DNA from: Bacteroidota bacterium
Lineage (GTDB): Bacteria > Bacteroidota > Bacteroidia > Cytophagales > Cyclobacteriaceae
DNA: 7,851 nucleotides
Assembly: GCA_027297025.1 (NCBI GenBank)
Contig: JAPUIM010000043.1
Location: 1 to 7,851 of the forward strand
Direction of reading: 5' to 3'
Below the pieces are notes generated by a model. That model had not been told where the DNA came from, ran no database searches, and was given only the letters and a program-made list of their open reading frames with translations. Positions 1 through 6,765 of the stretch are shown piece by piece; positions within the stretch are counted from its first letter, which is position 1, and each line of letters opens with the position of its first letter. The position numbers and the translations under genes are program-made.

Positions 1-858
1 TTTGGATTATCGGTGGGAAGGCAACCTATCAGATACCAGGGCGGAATGCTGATTGATGATAACATTGATGCGATGGGTATTTCGAAAATAAACCTAAAGC
101 CCCGAGGCGCGGTTAATTATCGAAGCACCTTTCTATGGGGTTGGAATGAGATCAATCGAAGCAACCTCCCCTCGGATGATAATAGCGCTTCCCTTTTTGG
201 ATGGTTTAATGAGATTGATTGGCGGGCCAGCACAGTGGCCCTGGACCTCATTTTTATCAACGCCAATGGCCTTACCGGCGATGGGATTTATACCGGTGTA
301 AGCGCCATCCAGCGAATAGGGAGGTTCAATACTACGTTGCGGGTTTTGGGCTCACTCCCAATTGGAGAAGAAACAATTCACAACAGTGCAGGGGCCCTGA
401 TCTTTACTGAGATCTCATGGACCCCCTACGGAAACAATAACCTGGTATATGCAAATGGCTTTTGGGGTATTAGTTATTTTCGCTCCGCCTCCCGGGATCC
501 AACGACTGGTGGACCATTGGGCCCCACCGGCATATTGTATAGTGCTGTGGGATTAGGCAGATACCCGGCCGCCCTTAGTAACAATTCCGACAATTCTGTG
601 GGTGGAGCTATTGGATATCAACTCTTTTCACATGATACCCGAAAACAGCTCATCCTGGAATTAGGCAGTCGCTATACCCATGGTGGTGTTGGCCAAACAG
701 CAATAGGAGCCGGTGCCAGGGGTCAGTTGGCATTTGGGAGGCGGGGAATCGTTCGATTGGACACTTATGCGGTGTATAGTGATCGGCAACCAATCGGAGA
801 AGCCACTGAGGCCAATTTTGACTATGGGGCGAGGCTCGAGTTGCTGTACAAGTTTTAA
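1..858 (+). CDS. Outer-membrane beta-barrel protein (porin-like), C-terminal part
   Basis: The reading frame is open from base 1 and ends at TAA 856-858, so the N-terminus, including any signal peptide, lies outside the window; an internal GTG at 13 is not a credible start. The visible 285 residues show alternating polar and hydrophobic strands rich in Gly, Asn, Tyr and Trp. Short loops and a final strand ending LELLYKF give the terminal aromatic residue typical of BAM-inserted barrels. The segment near the start, SVGRQPIRYQGG followed by IDDNIDAMG, resembles the R-x-G-R-Q strand/turn found in alginate-export-like and related porins. I cannot assign a substrate or a precise family. It is convergent with the ligase-type gene and not part of that operon. 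It could equally be a specific channel or a structural barrel. The barrel call is fairly sure; the transport role is inferred. Confidence 0.7.
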   Translation, partial: FGLSVGRQPIRYQGGMLIDDNIDAMGISKINLKPRGAVNYRSTFLWGWNEINRSNLPSDDNSASLFGWFNEIDWRASTVALDLIFINANGLTGDGIYTGVSAIQRIGRFNTTLRVLGSLPIGEETIHNSAGALIFTEISWTPYGNNNLVYANGFWGISYFRSASRDPTTGGPLGPTGILYSAVGLGRYPAALSNNSDNSVGGAIGYQLFSHDTRKQLILELGSRYTHGGVGQTAIGAGARGQLAFGRRGIVRLDTYAVYSDRQPIGEATEANFDYGARLELLYKF

Positions 859-957
859 AGAGTTAATTAACTTCACAACGACTCACATTCCTCATTTGGG
901 CCCGGTTGTTACAATATTCCTGCTTTTGGTAAATGAGTTGAGACCATGTACAAAGCC
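859..957. other. Convergent intergenic spacer with 12-bp palindrome and long-loop inverted repeat
   Basis: This 99-bp gap lies between the stop codons of the barrel gene (+) and the ligase-type gene (-), where terminators for both would be expected. A perfect palindrome AGTTAATTAACT sits at 861-872, three bases after the barrel stop, but as a hairpin it would have a very short AT-rich stem. CTCATTT at 891-897 and AAATGAG at 931-937 are complementary across a 33-nt loop. Neither has the GC stem plus U-run of a classic intrinsic terminator, so a bidirectional terminator here is only a possibility. Confidence 0.3.
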
Positions 958-2310
958 TTATTGAGAAGTTGATACTCGCGCAGCAAAAACCATCAGGGAA
1001 TTAAAAAAAGCATAAAATAAGGTCCCGTTTTGACTTTCAAAAAGTGATATAGTCAGACAGCTAAAAACAAATAGCCAGATAAATACTATAAATAACTGGT
1101 TATTGTTTCTTATAGCAATTAATACTGGAGAGAATAAAGTCAATAGAAATAATGTCAGTCCAAATAATCCCAGGCTTAATCCCACTTGTAAAAATTGATT
1201 GTGGGCGTTGAGGTACATACTATTCACTCCCATATTGTAGTTTTGGTAGCATTGATTCAAGTAAATTTTATCATCACCGGTGCCCACCCCAAATAGGAGA
1301 TTATCCTTTATCACCCTAATACTACAGGTCCAATTCACTATTCTCATAGCTACCGCATTGTTTATTTCATCAGTTGGAGAAATTTCAAATTTCTGATTTT
1401 CAATTTCCTGAACCATCCTGTATTTTACTATGGGTGAATAGTAAAACATAAAAGTTAAAAAAATCGTAATTATGCCAATTATCCCAAAAAAGGCTTTGTA
1501 CCATTTTCGCGATAAAAAAGCATAAAACAGGTAAAAATAGAAAGTCGCTACAAAGGCCAGTATGCCTCCTCTTGATGACAGCTGTACGATGAAGAGGGTA
1601 AAAATAGCTATTATGAAAATTCCCAATCCTTTTTTTATAAAGGACCAGGACTTCCAGTGTCTGATCAGAATTGTAAGTATTATAAATACGGCAAAACCTA
1701 AATAAAGTGAGAAATAAGCAGGTGGTAAATCCAGGAATGAGCTCAACTCATTGTAGGCGAAATAATTCCAATCTAAATCAGCACCTGGATTATTTTGCAA
1801 AAACTTTTCAATAGTATATGCGTTCCAATTCCTGGATCCATGTAAAATATCATGGACAAAAATCATACGATATAAACCATACAACAGAGAAGAAACAACA
1901 GCAATAAAACAGCCAAGTACAAATCCCTTTAAGATTCGCTGGTACCTGTAGTGGTTGATTTTGGGTCCAAATCCTATCACCACTGGGAAGATCAAGAGAA
2001 CCAGTTGGGTCTCTAAGCGGCCCATCCCTTTGGACCAATCGGAAGTATAAAGCATGCCAATAACATACAACCCATAGAAAAAAACAAAAAGTAATGCTTG
2101 ACCTGTTAAGATATTGCCTATTCGGAAATAATCTTTGTTAATTCCTATGAACCAGGCTGAAATCAAACTGCCTATAGCCACGTTAGTGGCTGCCCTATCA
2201 AAAGGCATGGCCATTGCGATTAAAATAAGACTGACATAATATATGTCCTGACTAAACCTGAACCGGTTAAACGTATTTATAGTATTCACCAGGTAGGCTT
2301 GAAATTTCAT
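958..2310 (-). CDS. O-antigen ligase / polymerase family membrane protein (Wzy_C type)
   Basis: This 450-residue polytopic inner-membrane protein has about ten or more hydrophobic segments and the hallmarks of the O-antigen ligase superfamily. SSRGG at 245-249 opens a membrane helix before the large periplasmic loop. That loop ends with R323, W327 and LLFGVGTGD at 338-346, followed by NAHNQFLQVGLSLGLFG from residue 368, in which H370 matches the conserved loop histidine. PPAYFSLYL at 197-205 matches another recurrent motif. Family members transfer a polyprenyl-linked glycan to lipid A core (WaaL), polymerise repeats (Wzy) or glycosylate proteins; sequence alone does not separate these roles. 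The ATG at 2310 overlaps the stop of the upstream GT39 gene as ATGA, which fixes the start and implies translational coupling. It is the last gene of the operon. I infer glycan ligation at the periplasmic face. Confidence 0.82.
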   Translation of the reverse strand: MKFQAYLVNTINTFNRFRFSQDIYYVSLILIAMAMPFDRAATNVAIGSLISAWFIGINKDYFRIGNILTGQALLFVFFYGLYVIGMLYTSDWSKGMGRLETQLVLLIFPVVIGFGPKINHYRYQRILKGFVLGCFIAVVSSLLYGLYRMIFVHDILHGSRNWNAYTIEKFLQNNPGADLDWNYFAYNELSSFLDLPPAYFSLYLGFAVFIILTILIRHWKSWSFIKKGLGIFIIAIFTLFIVQLSSRGGILAFVATFYFYLFYAFLSRKWYKAFFGIIGIITIFLTFMFYYSPIVKYRMVQEIENQKFEISPTDEINNAVAMRIVNWTCSIRVIKDNLLFGVGTGDDKIYLNQCYQNYNMGVNSMYLNAHNQFLQVGLSLGLFGLTLFLLTLFSPVLIAIRNNNQLFIVFIWLFVFSCLTISLFESQNGTLFYAFFNSLMVFAARVSTSQ

Positions 2311-3923
2311 TTTACCGGCTGCATCAAATAAAGAAAATACTTTGTGTCAGGGGTTTTTCTGGAGGGCCGGAATTCCTCTACAAGCTGAATATTGAGGTGG
2401 CCAAAAATTTTGTGTGTTTTCAGTTGTTCAGGGGTTAACCAGGTAAACAAGGCTAGAGGCAATAACCTATGAAGGTCGGGAGCAAAAGAAGGATCCCATA
2501 CTTTTACTTCACGGCCAATTGACCATATGAACTTTGGATTCATAGGGCCTATGCTGTATAAATCCAATCTTTGTACAGTTTCAAGATGCCTCACACTTCC
2601 AAAATCCTTATAGGCTTGGTTTTTAATGGGATTGTAAAGCATGAAATGTGCCAATACATTGGTAAGACACATAAAAAGGGCTATTGAGAGAAATATATGT
2701 AAAATCCTCTTTCGGAAATAGCTAAACCATAAGGCAATGACAAAACCAATGGTTGTTAACAAGGGAAAAATTATTTGAGAAATAGTTGCCTCATGATGCA
2801 TTTCCCGCCACCAATAAATTCCTATTGGCAATAACAATGAGGCAATGCTTAGCAAAACCATATTGATTTTTAACAGCAGCTGATCATCAGTTTTTTGCCT
2901 TCCCTTTCCAAATACTTCAATGAGATAATTGAAATAATAACCCACCATAATGGATAGGGGTATCAAACAGGGAATTAGATAACGTTCTTTTTTTTCTGGA
3001 ATTACCGACAACAAAAAAATAGTGAGTAAAAGCCAGGCCAAGATCATCTTGTATTCTCGTTTTTCTTCTAACTTCTTTGAGATATAGGGTTGGACTAATG
3101 TAATGATGGCAAAAGCAGTCCAAATGCCGGTCTGTGTGGTAAATCCCCAATAAAACCAAAAAGGTTCTACATGCCGCTCCAACCACTGTGTGGATTCGTG
3201 GTTGAGAGTAAACCATAGATTTTCGGGTATATGATACCACACATACAAAGGCCAGGGAAGACTGATCAATAAGGTTATCAAGATAGCTAAAAGGATTTCC
3301 CTCCACCTGGACAGCAGCGTATGATATCCAAAAAAAATTATATAGCCAATCAGAAATGGCAAAAGCAGCCCATAGAAAGAAACTGGCCCCTTACTCATCA
3401 AGGTCAAGCCCCAGAAAAGGCCAACTAAACACCAAATGCCATAGGCAGAGCATATCCTTTTCATACCCATGAGCATGAAAGCCATGGCCAGCAACATGAA
3501 GCTGTTAGTAAAAATATCCCAGCTATTGGACCTCCCCATGTTAATTATCAGAAAGCTGGTGGCTAAAACCACTGCTGACAAAAATGGTAACAAGGGGTTT
3601 TGGCTTATTTCTCTGGTAAAAATAAAAAGGGCAAACACCATCAAACTAGCTATGAGTGCCCCAGGAATTCTTAAGCTGGAAATGTCTCCTGTATCTCCGG
3701 CTATGATAGCTGTTATGGCGGTCAACCAGGTAGGAAGAGGAGGTTTGGCCAAACGGGGTTCACCATTTAATGTAGGCAACAGCCAATTGCCGTGAACTAC
3801 CATCTCCCTGGCTGTAACCAGGTTTCTGGCTTCCATAATATCAGGTATGGTATCACTGCGATTGGTAAAAAAAATAAGCACACAAACAACTACCAAAAAG
3901 GTGAACTGGACTCTTAGCTTCAT
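2307..3923 (-). CDS. ArnT-like GT39 (GT-C fold) glycosyltransferase
   Basis: A 538-residue multipass inner-membrane enzyme of the ArnT/PMT superfamily, which transfers a sugar from a polyprenyl-phosphate donor to a periplasmic acceptor (lipid A in ArnT). After the first helix (about 7-19), the first periplasmic loop holds the signature: D28, E31-A-R, TAREM at 37-41, NWLLPTLNGE at 46-55 and KPPLPTW at 60-66. RSNSWD at 131-136 fits the second conserved acidic site, MSKGP at 176-180 the conserved loop, and KKERYLIPCLIP at 311-322 the late helix motif. A soluble C-terminal domain follows from about residue 448. Length matches the family. The Asp that usually precedes the loop Glu appears to be Met30, with D28 nearby. 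It starts 13 nt after the LAB_N gene and overlaps the ligase-type gene by 4 nt. The donor sugar and acceptor cannot be read from sequence; 'ArnT' should not be taken to mean aminoarabinose. Confidence 0.88.
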   Translation of the reverse strand: MKLRVQFTFLVVVCVLIFFTNRSDTIPDIMEARNLVTAREMVVHGNWLLPTLNGEPRLAKPPLPTWLTAITAIIAGDTGDISSLRIPGALIASLMVFALFIFTREISQNPLLPFLSAVVLATSFLIINMGRSNSWDIFTNSFMLLAMAFMLMGMKRICSAYGIWCLVGLFWGLTLMSKGPVSFYGLLLPFLIGYIIFFGYHTLLSRWREILLAILITLLISLPWPLYVWYHIPENLWFTLNHESTQWLERHVEPFWFYWGFTTQTGIWTAFAIITLVQPYISKKLEEKREYKMILAWLLLTIFLLSVIPEKKERYLIPCLIPLSIMVGYYFNYLIEVFGKGRQKTDDQLLLKINMVLLSIASLLLPIGIYWWREMHHEATISQIIFPLLTTIGFVIALWFSYFRKRILHIFLSIALFMCLTNVLAHFMLYNPIKNQAYKDFGSVRHLETVQRLDLYSIGPMNPKFIWSIGREVKVWDPSFAPDLHRLLPLALFTWLTPEQLKTHKIFGHLNIQLVEEFRPSRKTPDTKYFLYLMQPVK

Positions 3924-3936
3924 GCGCTAAAAAGGA

Positions 3937-4596
3937 TTATGAGTTTTTCGATATCTGATTAGTGATTTTAAACTCCTTCACCGATTTGGCAATTAAAAAA
4001 ATGTTTCTCAAATAAATGGCCAGTCCAAAAATATGACCTAAAAACAATACAGGATCGCTTCTGAAAATAGCGTAGGTAATAATCATGGCTGATCCTGAAG
4101 CACTTATGATCCAAAACCCAAGGGGTAGTACCGATTTATTCATGCGTTCGGAAATAATCCATTGATATACAAAGCGCAATACAAATATGATCTGCGCAGC
4201 AGAACCCCACACAAAAAGCCCTGTCGGTATATCGTTGTTTTCCACAATGTATTGAAAACTATGGATATCGCCCCACCATAACCAGGCGAAAGCTATCACC
4301 GGAAAAGATAGGGTCAAAATTCGAAACCACAGAGGAATGTAACTCCAAGCCTGTTTAAATCTGAGGTTTCGGATATAAATGAAGTAACCGATTACCTGTC
4401 CTCCTATGATAACAAAATCATTTCTTAGCATCCCATAAACAATCAGTAAAAAAGATGCAAATACACTTAATTGCCAGAAAATAGTGGGAGAAATTACTTT
4501 TCCGGCTTTTTCCGAGCCCCACCACTGGATCAACAAACGGGCACTGAATAATGCTTGGGCAACGAATCCCAGTGAATAAATATAATAATCCGGCAT
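3937..4596 (-). CDS. Tandem LAB_N (lipid-A-disaccharide synthase N-terminal domain) membrane protein, candidate lipid-sugar flippase
   Basis: A 219-residue membrane protein built from two copies of the LAB_N domain, residues 10-77 and 131-198, at an exact offset of 121. Shared positions include G10/G131, A13-Q14/A134-Q135, R20/R141, Q24-W25/Q145-W146, S28-E29/S149-E150, P37/P158, F40-W41/F161-W162, R58-x-D60/R179-x-D181 and Y74-x-R76-N77/Y195-x-R197-N198. A linker with one more hydrophobic segment (about 91-108) joins them. LAB_N was named for the N-terminus of some LpxB proteins, but no LpxB catalytic domain follows, so this is not a disaccharide synthase. The domain belongs to the PQ-loop/MtN3 superfamily, whose members (SemiSWEET, SWEET) act as dimers or tandem duplications. 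The ATG shares one base with the GT2 stop (TAATG). Being between GT2 and GT39, it sits where GtrA or ArnE/F flippases normally occur. Flippase activity is my inference. Confidence 0.85.
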   Translation of the reverse strand: MPDYYIYSLGFVAQALFSARLLIQWWGSEKAGKVISPTIFWQLSVFASFLLIVYGMLRNDFVIIGGQVIGYFIYIRNLRFKQAWSYIPLWFRILTLSFPVIAFAWLWWGDIHSFQYIVENNDIPTGLFVWGSAAQIIFVLRFVYQWIISERMNKSVLPLGFWIISASGSAMIITYAIFRSDPVLFLGHIFGLAIYLRNIFLIAKSVKEFKITNQISKNS

Positions 4597-5360
4597 TAGA
4601 AAAAATGGGTGTAATCTTCGCGCTCCACAATTTTAATTGACTCACTACTCTGGTCAATTACTCGGTATTTTATAAACCTGTGACGCATCCAATAAAAAGC
4701 CAAAGTATCAAAAAACGGTCCCACCAGTCGGTTGCGTAAATGATATTTGGAGGTCCCGGCGTACCTGGAGTAATGGTCAATTTCTATTTGCTTTACCGAA
4801 CCTCCCAATAATTGTACTAAAGCAGGTATAAAACGGTGCATCCCGTCAAAGAATGGAATTCTTTTGGCATAGTCCGTTTTCATTATTTTCAATGGACAAC
4901 AAGTATCCTCTATGCCATCATTGATGACCAATCTCCTAAAGCTATTGGCAATTTTTGAAGAAACTTTTTTAATCAAGCCGTCCGACCGGTTTCTCCGTAT
5001 CCCATTGACCATGTTATACTCCGGTAGGTAAGGAAAAAAGTGAAGAAAATCCAGAGGTTTGACTTGAAGATCGGCATCAATATATCCCACTAAATTTGTA
5101 CTGCATAAATCTATTCCGGTTTTGATGGCAGTACTTAATCCATAATTTCTATCTAAGGAAACAAATCGAAACTTGGGGTTTTCCAGACAAATTGATTTTA
5201 TCAATTCCAGGCTACCATCGTCGGAACCATCGTCAATAACCAGAAAAGTGGAATCAATAGGAGATTGTTTTAAGAAATTTTCCCCTTCTTTTTGAAACTG
5301 AAGTAAGTTTTCAATCTCATTGTAAACAGGTACGATAATGGTTAGTTCATAAGAATCCAT
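4596..5360 (-). CDS. GT2 glycosyltransferase, polyprenyl-phosphate sugar synthase (DPM1/GtrB-like)
   Basis: A 254-residue GT-A enzyme of family GT2. TIIVPVYNE at 7-15 starts the nucleotide-binding fold, DDGSDDGS occurs at 43-50 and LDRNYGLSTAIKTG at 69-82. D95-A-D97-LQ is the metal-binding DxD-type site, DTCCPLK spans 152-158, HRFIP spans 175-179, and H196..R199..G202-T-SKY matches the substrate-side motif of dolichol-phosphate mannose synthase relatives. Such enzymes move a sugar from a nucleotide donor to polyprenyl phosphate at the cytosolic face. Unlike GtrB or ArnC, no C-terminal transmembrane pair is visible, so it should be soluble or peripheral. I choose ATG 5360 because the GT2 fold begins six residues later. 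The upstream ATG at 5396 would add 12 residues (MPLYFKTTTFVS) foreign to the family, across a promoter-like element. It is the first gene of the operon. Sugar specificity is unknown. Confidence 0.87.
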   Translation of the reverse strand: MDSYELTIIVPVYNEIENLLQFQKEGENFLKQSPIDSTFLVIDDGSDDGSLELIKSICLENPKFRFVSLDRNYGLSTAIKTGIDLCSTNLVGYIDADLQVKPLDFLHFFPYLPEYNMVNGIRRNRSDGLIKKVSSKIANSFRRLVINDGIEDTCCPLKIMKTDYAKRIPFFDGMHRFIPALVQLLGGSVKQIEIDHYSRYAGTSKYHLRNRLVGPFFDTLAFYWMRHRFIKYRVIDQSSESIKIVEREDYTHFF

Positions 5361-5365
5361 CGAAA

Positions 5366-5373
5366 CAAAGGTA
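5366..5373 (-). promoter_or_regulatory. Putative Bacteroidota -7 promoter element for the glycan operon
   Basis: Read on the minus strand, TACCTTTG ends five bases before the ATG at 5360 and matches the Bacteroidota sigma-ABfr -7 consensus TAnnTTTG exactly. A start of transcription several bases downstream would fall at or next to the ATG, making the mRNA leaderless or nearly so. The -33 box is poor: a TTTG at 5399-5402 is about 25 nt upstream and a TTG at 5388-5390 only 14 nt, whereas roughly 17-23 nt is usual. The assignment rests on one element and its position. Confidence 0.4.
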
Positions 5374-5459
5374 GTCGTTTTGAAGTACAATGGCATACCA
5401 AAATTATAGCCAACAACTTGGAGCCATTTAGAATAGTCGATTTGAACTTAGTCAAAGTC

Positions 5460-5493
5460 AACCAACGATTTGGGAGTTTTGAGCGTGTTGGTT
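5460..5493 (+). repeat. Dyad element copy 1 (AACCAAC-N20-GTTGGTT)
   Basis: Arms AACCAAC (5460-5466) and GTTGGTT (5487-5493) form a 7-bp inverted repeat around 20 nt. A second copy with the same arm spacing lies at 6766-6799; from the ACCAAC onwards the two agree at 25 of 33 positions without gaps. This copy ends 112 nt before the PAP2 start codon. It may be an operator or another recognition site; no U-run in the right place supports a terminator. Confidence 0.4.
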
Positions 5494-5605
5494 TAAAAAA
5501 ATCCTGCTCTGATTAAATTGTAATTTTTACTTTAAAACCTAATTTTAGGATAAATCCTGGTCAATAAATAGGAATAGAAAAATCAGGATTAGAGAACCAC
5601 GGATC

Positions 5606-6412
5606 ATGAAAAGGGAATTATTATTGATTGTTGTACTCTTTATTCTTTGCGGAAAAGTTCTAAGTCAAAATGGTTCTCCTTACCAATCAAACTGGCACAG
5701 AGAGCTAGGACTCATACTAGCAGGTTCAGGACTACTGACTACTGGGGTGATATTGAACCAACAAATTGAACCGCTTACAGCCGAACAAGTATCAATACTG
5801 AGCAGGGATCAGGTTTGGGCATTTGATAGGTCTGCCACCTATAATTATTCACCCAATGCTGCCAAAACCAGTGACTGGCTGCTAATAACAGGCTATATTT
5901 CCCCGTTGACTTTGTTAGCTTTCAAACCCTTTCGGTCCAACTATTCAACAATCGGTTTAATGGCACTGGAGGTCGTGTTGATCAACCATGGTATCACCAC
6001 AATCTTAAAAGGTTCTTTTAGAAGAATTCGTCCATTTGTCTACAATAGTTCAGTACCAATTGAACAGAAACTTGAAAAATCTGCAAAAAGATCTTTTTTC
6101 TCAGGGCATGTTTCCAATTTCACAAGCCTCACATTTTTTACCGCAAAAGTTATTGCTGATCATAGTAATAATAAACATTTGGTGATAGCGGTTTGGGCCA
6201 CTGCTATTTCCACCTCAGCCTTGATGAGTTATTTAAGGTTTCATGCGGGCAAGCATTTTCCCACCGACGTCATTGCCGGGTATACTGTTGGTGCCTTGGT
6301 CGGTATTATGATCCCCCAAATGCATAAAAAAGTGAAGAAAGATCGGCTGGTCTATTACCCTTATTATTTTTCGGATTCATTTGGTTTAAGCCTTTCTCTT
6401 AAATTGAATTAA
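5606..6412 (+). CDS. PAP2 family phosphatase (type 2 phosphatidic acid phosphatase / lipid phosphatase)
   Basis: A 268-residue protein with a signal-peptide-like N-terminus (KRE, then a hydrophobic run from about 5 to 19, possible cleavage near S20-Q21) and further membrane segments. All three PAP2 catalytic motifs are present: K135-x6-R142-P143 (KGSFRRIRP), S166-G167-H168 (FFSGH), and R211-x5-H217-x3-D221 (RFHAGKHFPTD). The usual PSGH and SR contexts read FSGH and LR, but the catalytic residues are intact. The family hydrolyses phosphate from lipid phosphates, typically undecaprenyl pyrophosphate, phosphatidylglycerophosphate or lipid A, at the outer face of the inner membrane. The C-terminus (YYPYYFSDSFGLSLSLKLN) is strand-like. 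The gene is divergent from the glycan operon; a role in recycling its polyprenyl carrier or in lipid A dephosphorylation is inferred from position only. The start codon lies in CGGATCATG, and no Shine-Dalgarno sequence is visible. Confidence 0.88.
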   Translation: MKRELLLIVVLFILCGKVLSQNGSPYQSNWHRELGLILAGSGLLTTGVILNQQIEPLTAEQVSILSRDQVWAFDRSATYNYSPNAAKTSDWLLITGYISPLTLLAFKPFRSNYSTIGLMALEVVLINHGITTILKGSFRRIRPFVYNSSVPIEQKLEKSAKRSFFSGHVSNFTSLTFFTAKVIADHSNNKHLVIAVWATAISTSALMSYLRFHAGKHFPTDVIAGYTVGALVGIMIPQMHKKVKKDRLVYYPYYFSDSFGLSLSLKLN

Positions 6413-6441
6413 CAATTTCTCGGAATTTATATTATCCTCCG

Positions 6442-6700
6442 ACCAACCATTTCGCTCTTTGCCGCGTACTGGGTCAAAATCAGGATGAAAATTTGTTATG
6501 ATAAGACTAGACGTTTCGATGCATAATTTTCCAAGGATTTTGATAAAGTGAAAGTGGAAAGTATTAAGGGCTCTTGGGAGGCCGGCGTGGACGGTGCAGA
6601 ACCGGGAATTCTCATGCCGGCCAACCCTCTGCCCGGAATGATCTATCGCCCAAAATTTTACGAGAATGAAGCAGAGGATAATCTTAGTATTGCTGCTTAA
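6442..6700 (+). pseudogene. Degraded C-terminal remnant of a WEAGVDGA-motif secreted protein
   Basis: Two adjacent plus-strand frames give protein-like pieces of one gene. Frame 1 from about 6445 reads NHFALCRVLGQNQDENLL and then stops at TGA 6499 and TAA 6502; a TISRN segment just upstream (6412-6426) may also belong. Frame 2 resumes with YDKTRRFDA, meets TAA 6524-6526, then reads FSKDFDKVKVESIKGS followed by WEAGVDGAEPGILMPANP (6575-6628), YRPKFYENEAED (6644-6679) and TAA 6698. From memory, uncharacterised secreted proteins share the order FALC..., YFGED..., G-W-x-AGV-x-GA-x-PGI-x-MP, Y-x-x-E, A-x-D near the C-terminus. The order matches here, while the YFGED part is missing, stops intervene and the frame changes. 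The N-terminal part is absent, with the intact PAP2 gene in its place. I read it as a broken gene fossil; no function should be assigned. Confidence 0.55.
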
Positions 6701-6765
6701 CCTCAAACAATATCTATTGTGTAACCTTTTGAAAATCAATGTTTATTGATAAATTGATATAGACC

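Larger units (their letters stand above)
5361..5605. other. Divergent intergenic region between the glycan operon and the PAP2 gene
   Basis: This 245-bp AT-rich region must carry the promoters for both directions. Besides the minus-strand TACCTTTG and the dyad at 5460-5493, it contains two overlapping short palindromes, CCTAA-TT-TTAGG (5538-5549) and AGGAT-aa-ATCCT (5547-5558). AATCCTG at about 5500-5506 and CAGGATT at about 5584-5590 are complementary at long range. No exact TAnnTTTG was found on the plus strand, so the PAP2 promoter is not located. I see no RNA gene or small ORF here. Confidence 0.45.

Noticed and set aside
3469..3795. 108-codon plus-strand ORF inside the ArnT-like gene
   Set aside because: It is antisense to a gene with clear family motifs, and its translation shows no domain.
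3937..4596. Annotation as lipid-A-disaccharide synthase (LpxB)
   Set aside because: Only the membrane LAB_N domain is present, twice; the glycosyltransferase domain of LpxB is absent.
5397..5605. Insertion sequence or MITE between the operon and PAP2
   Set aside because: No terminal inverted repeats with target duplications, no transposase remnant, and the short palindromes are too small to support one.
6580..6622. GC-rich inverted repeat GGCCGGC / GCCGGCC as a terminator
   Set aside because: Both arms are codons of the remnant (Ala-Gly and Pro-Ala), the loop is 29 nt and no U-run follows.
6386..6739. 117-codon minus-strand ORF opposite the PAP2-sigma gap
   Set aside because: Its translation has no recognisable domain, and it lies antisense to a stretch whose plus-strand frames carry a conserved protein motif; it is a shadow of the gene remnant.
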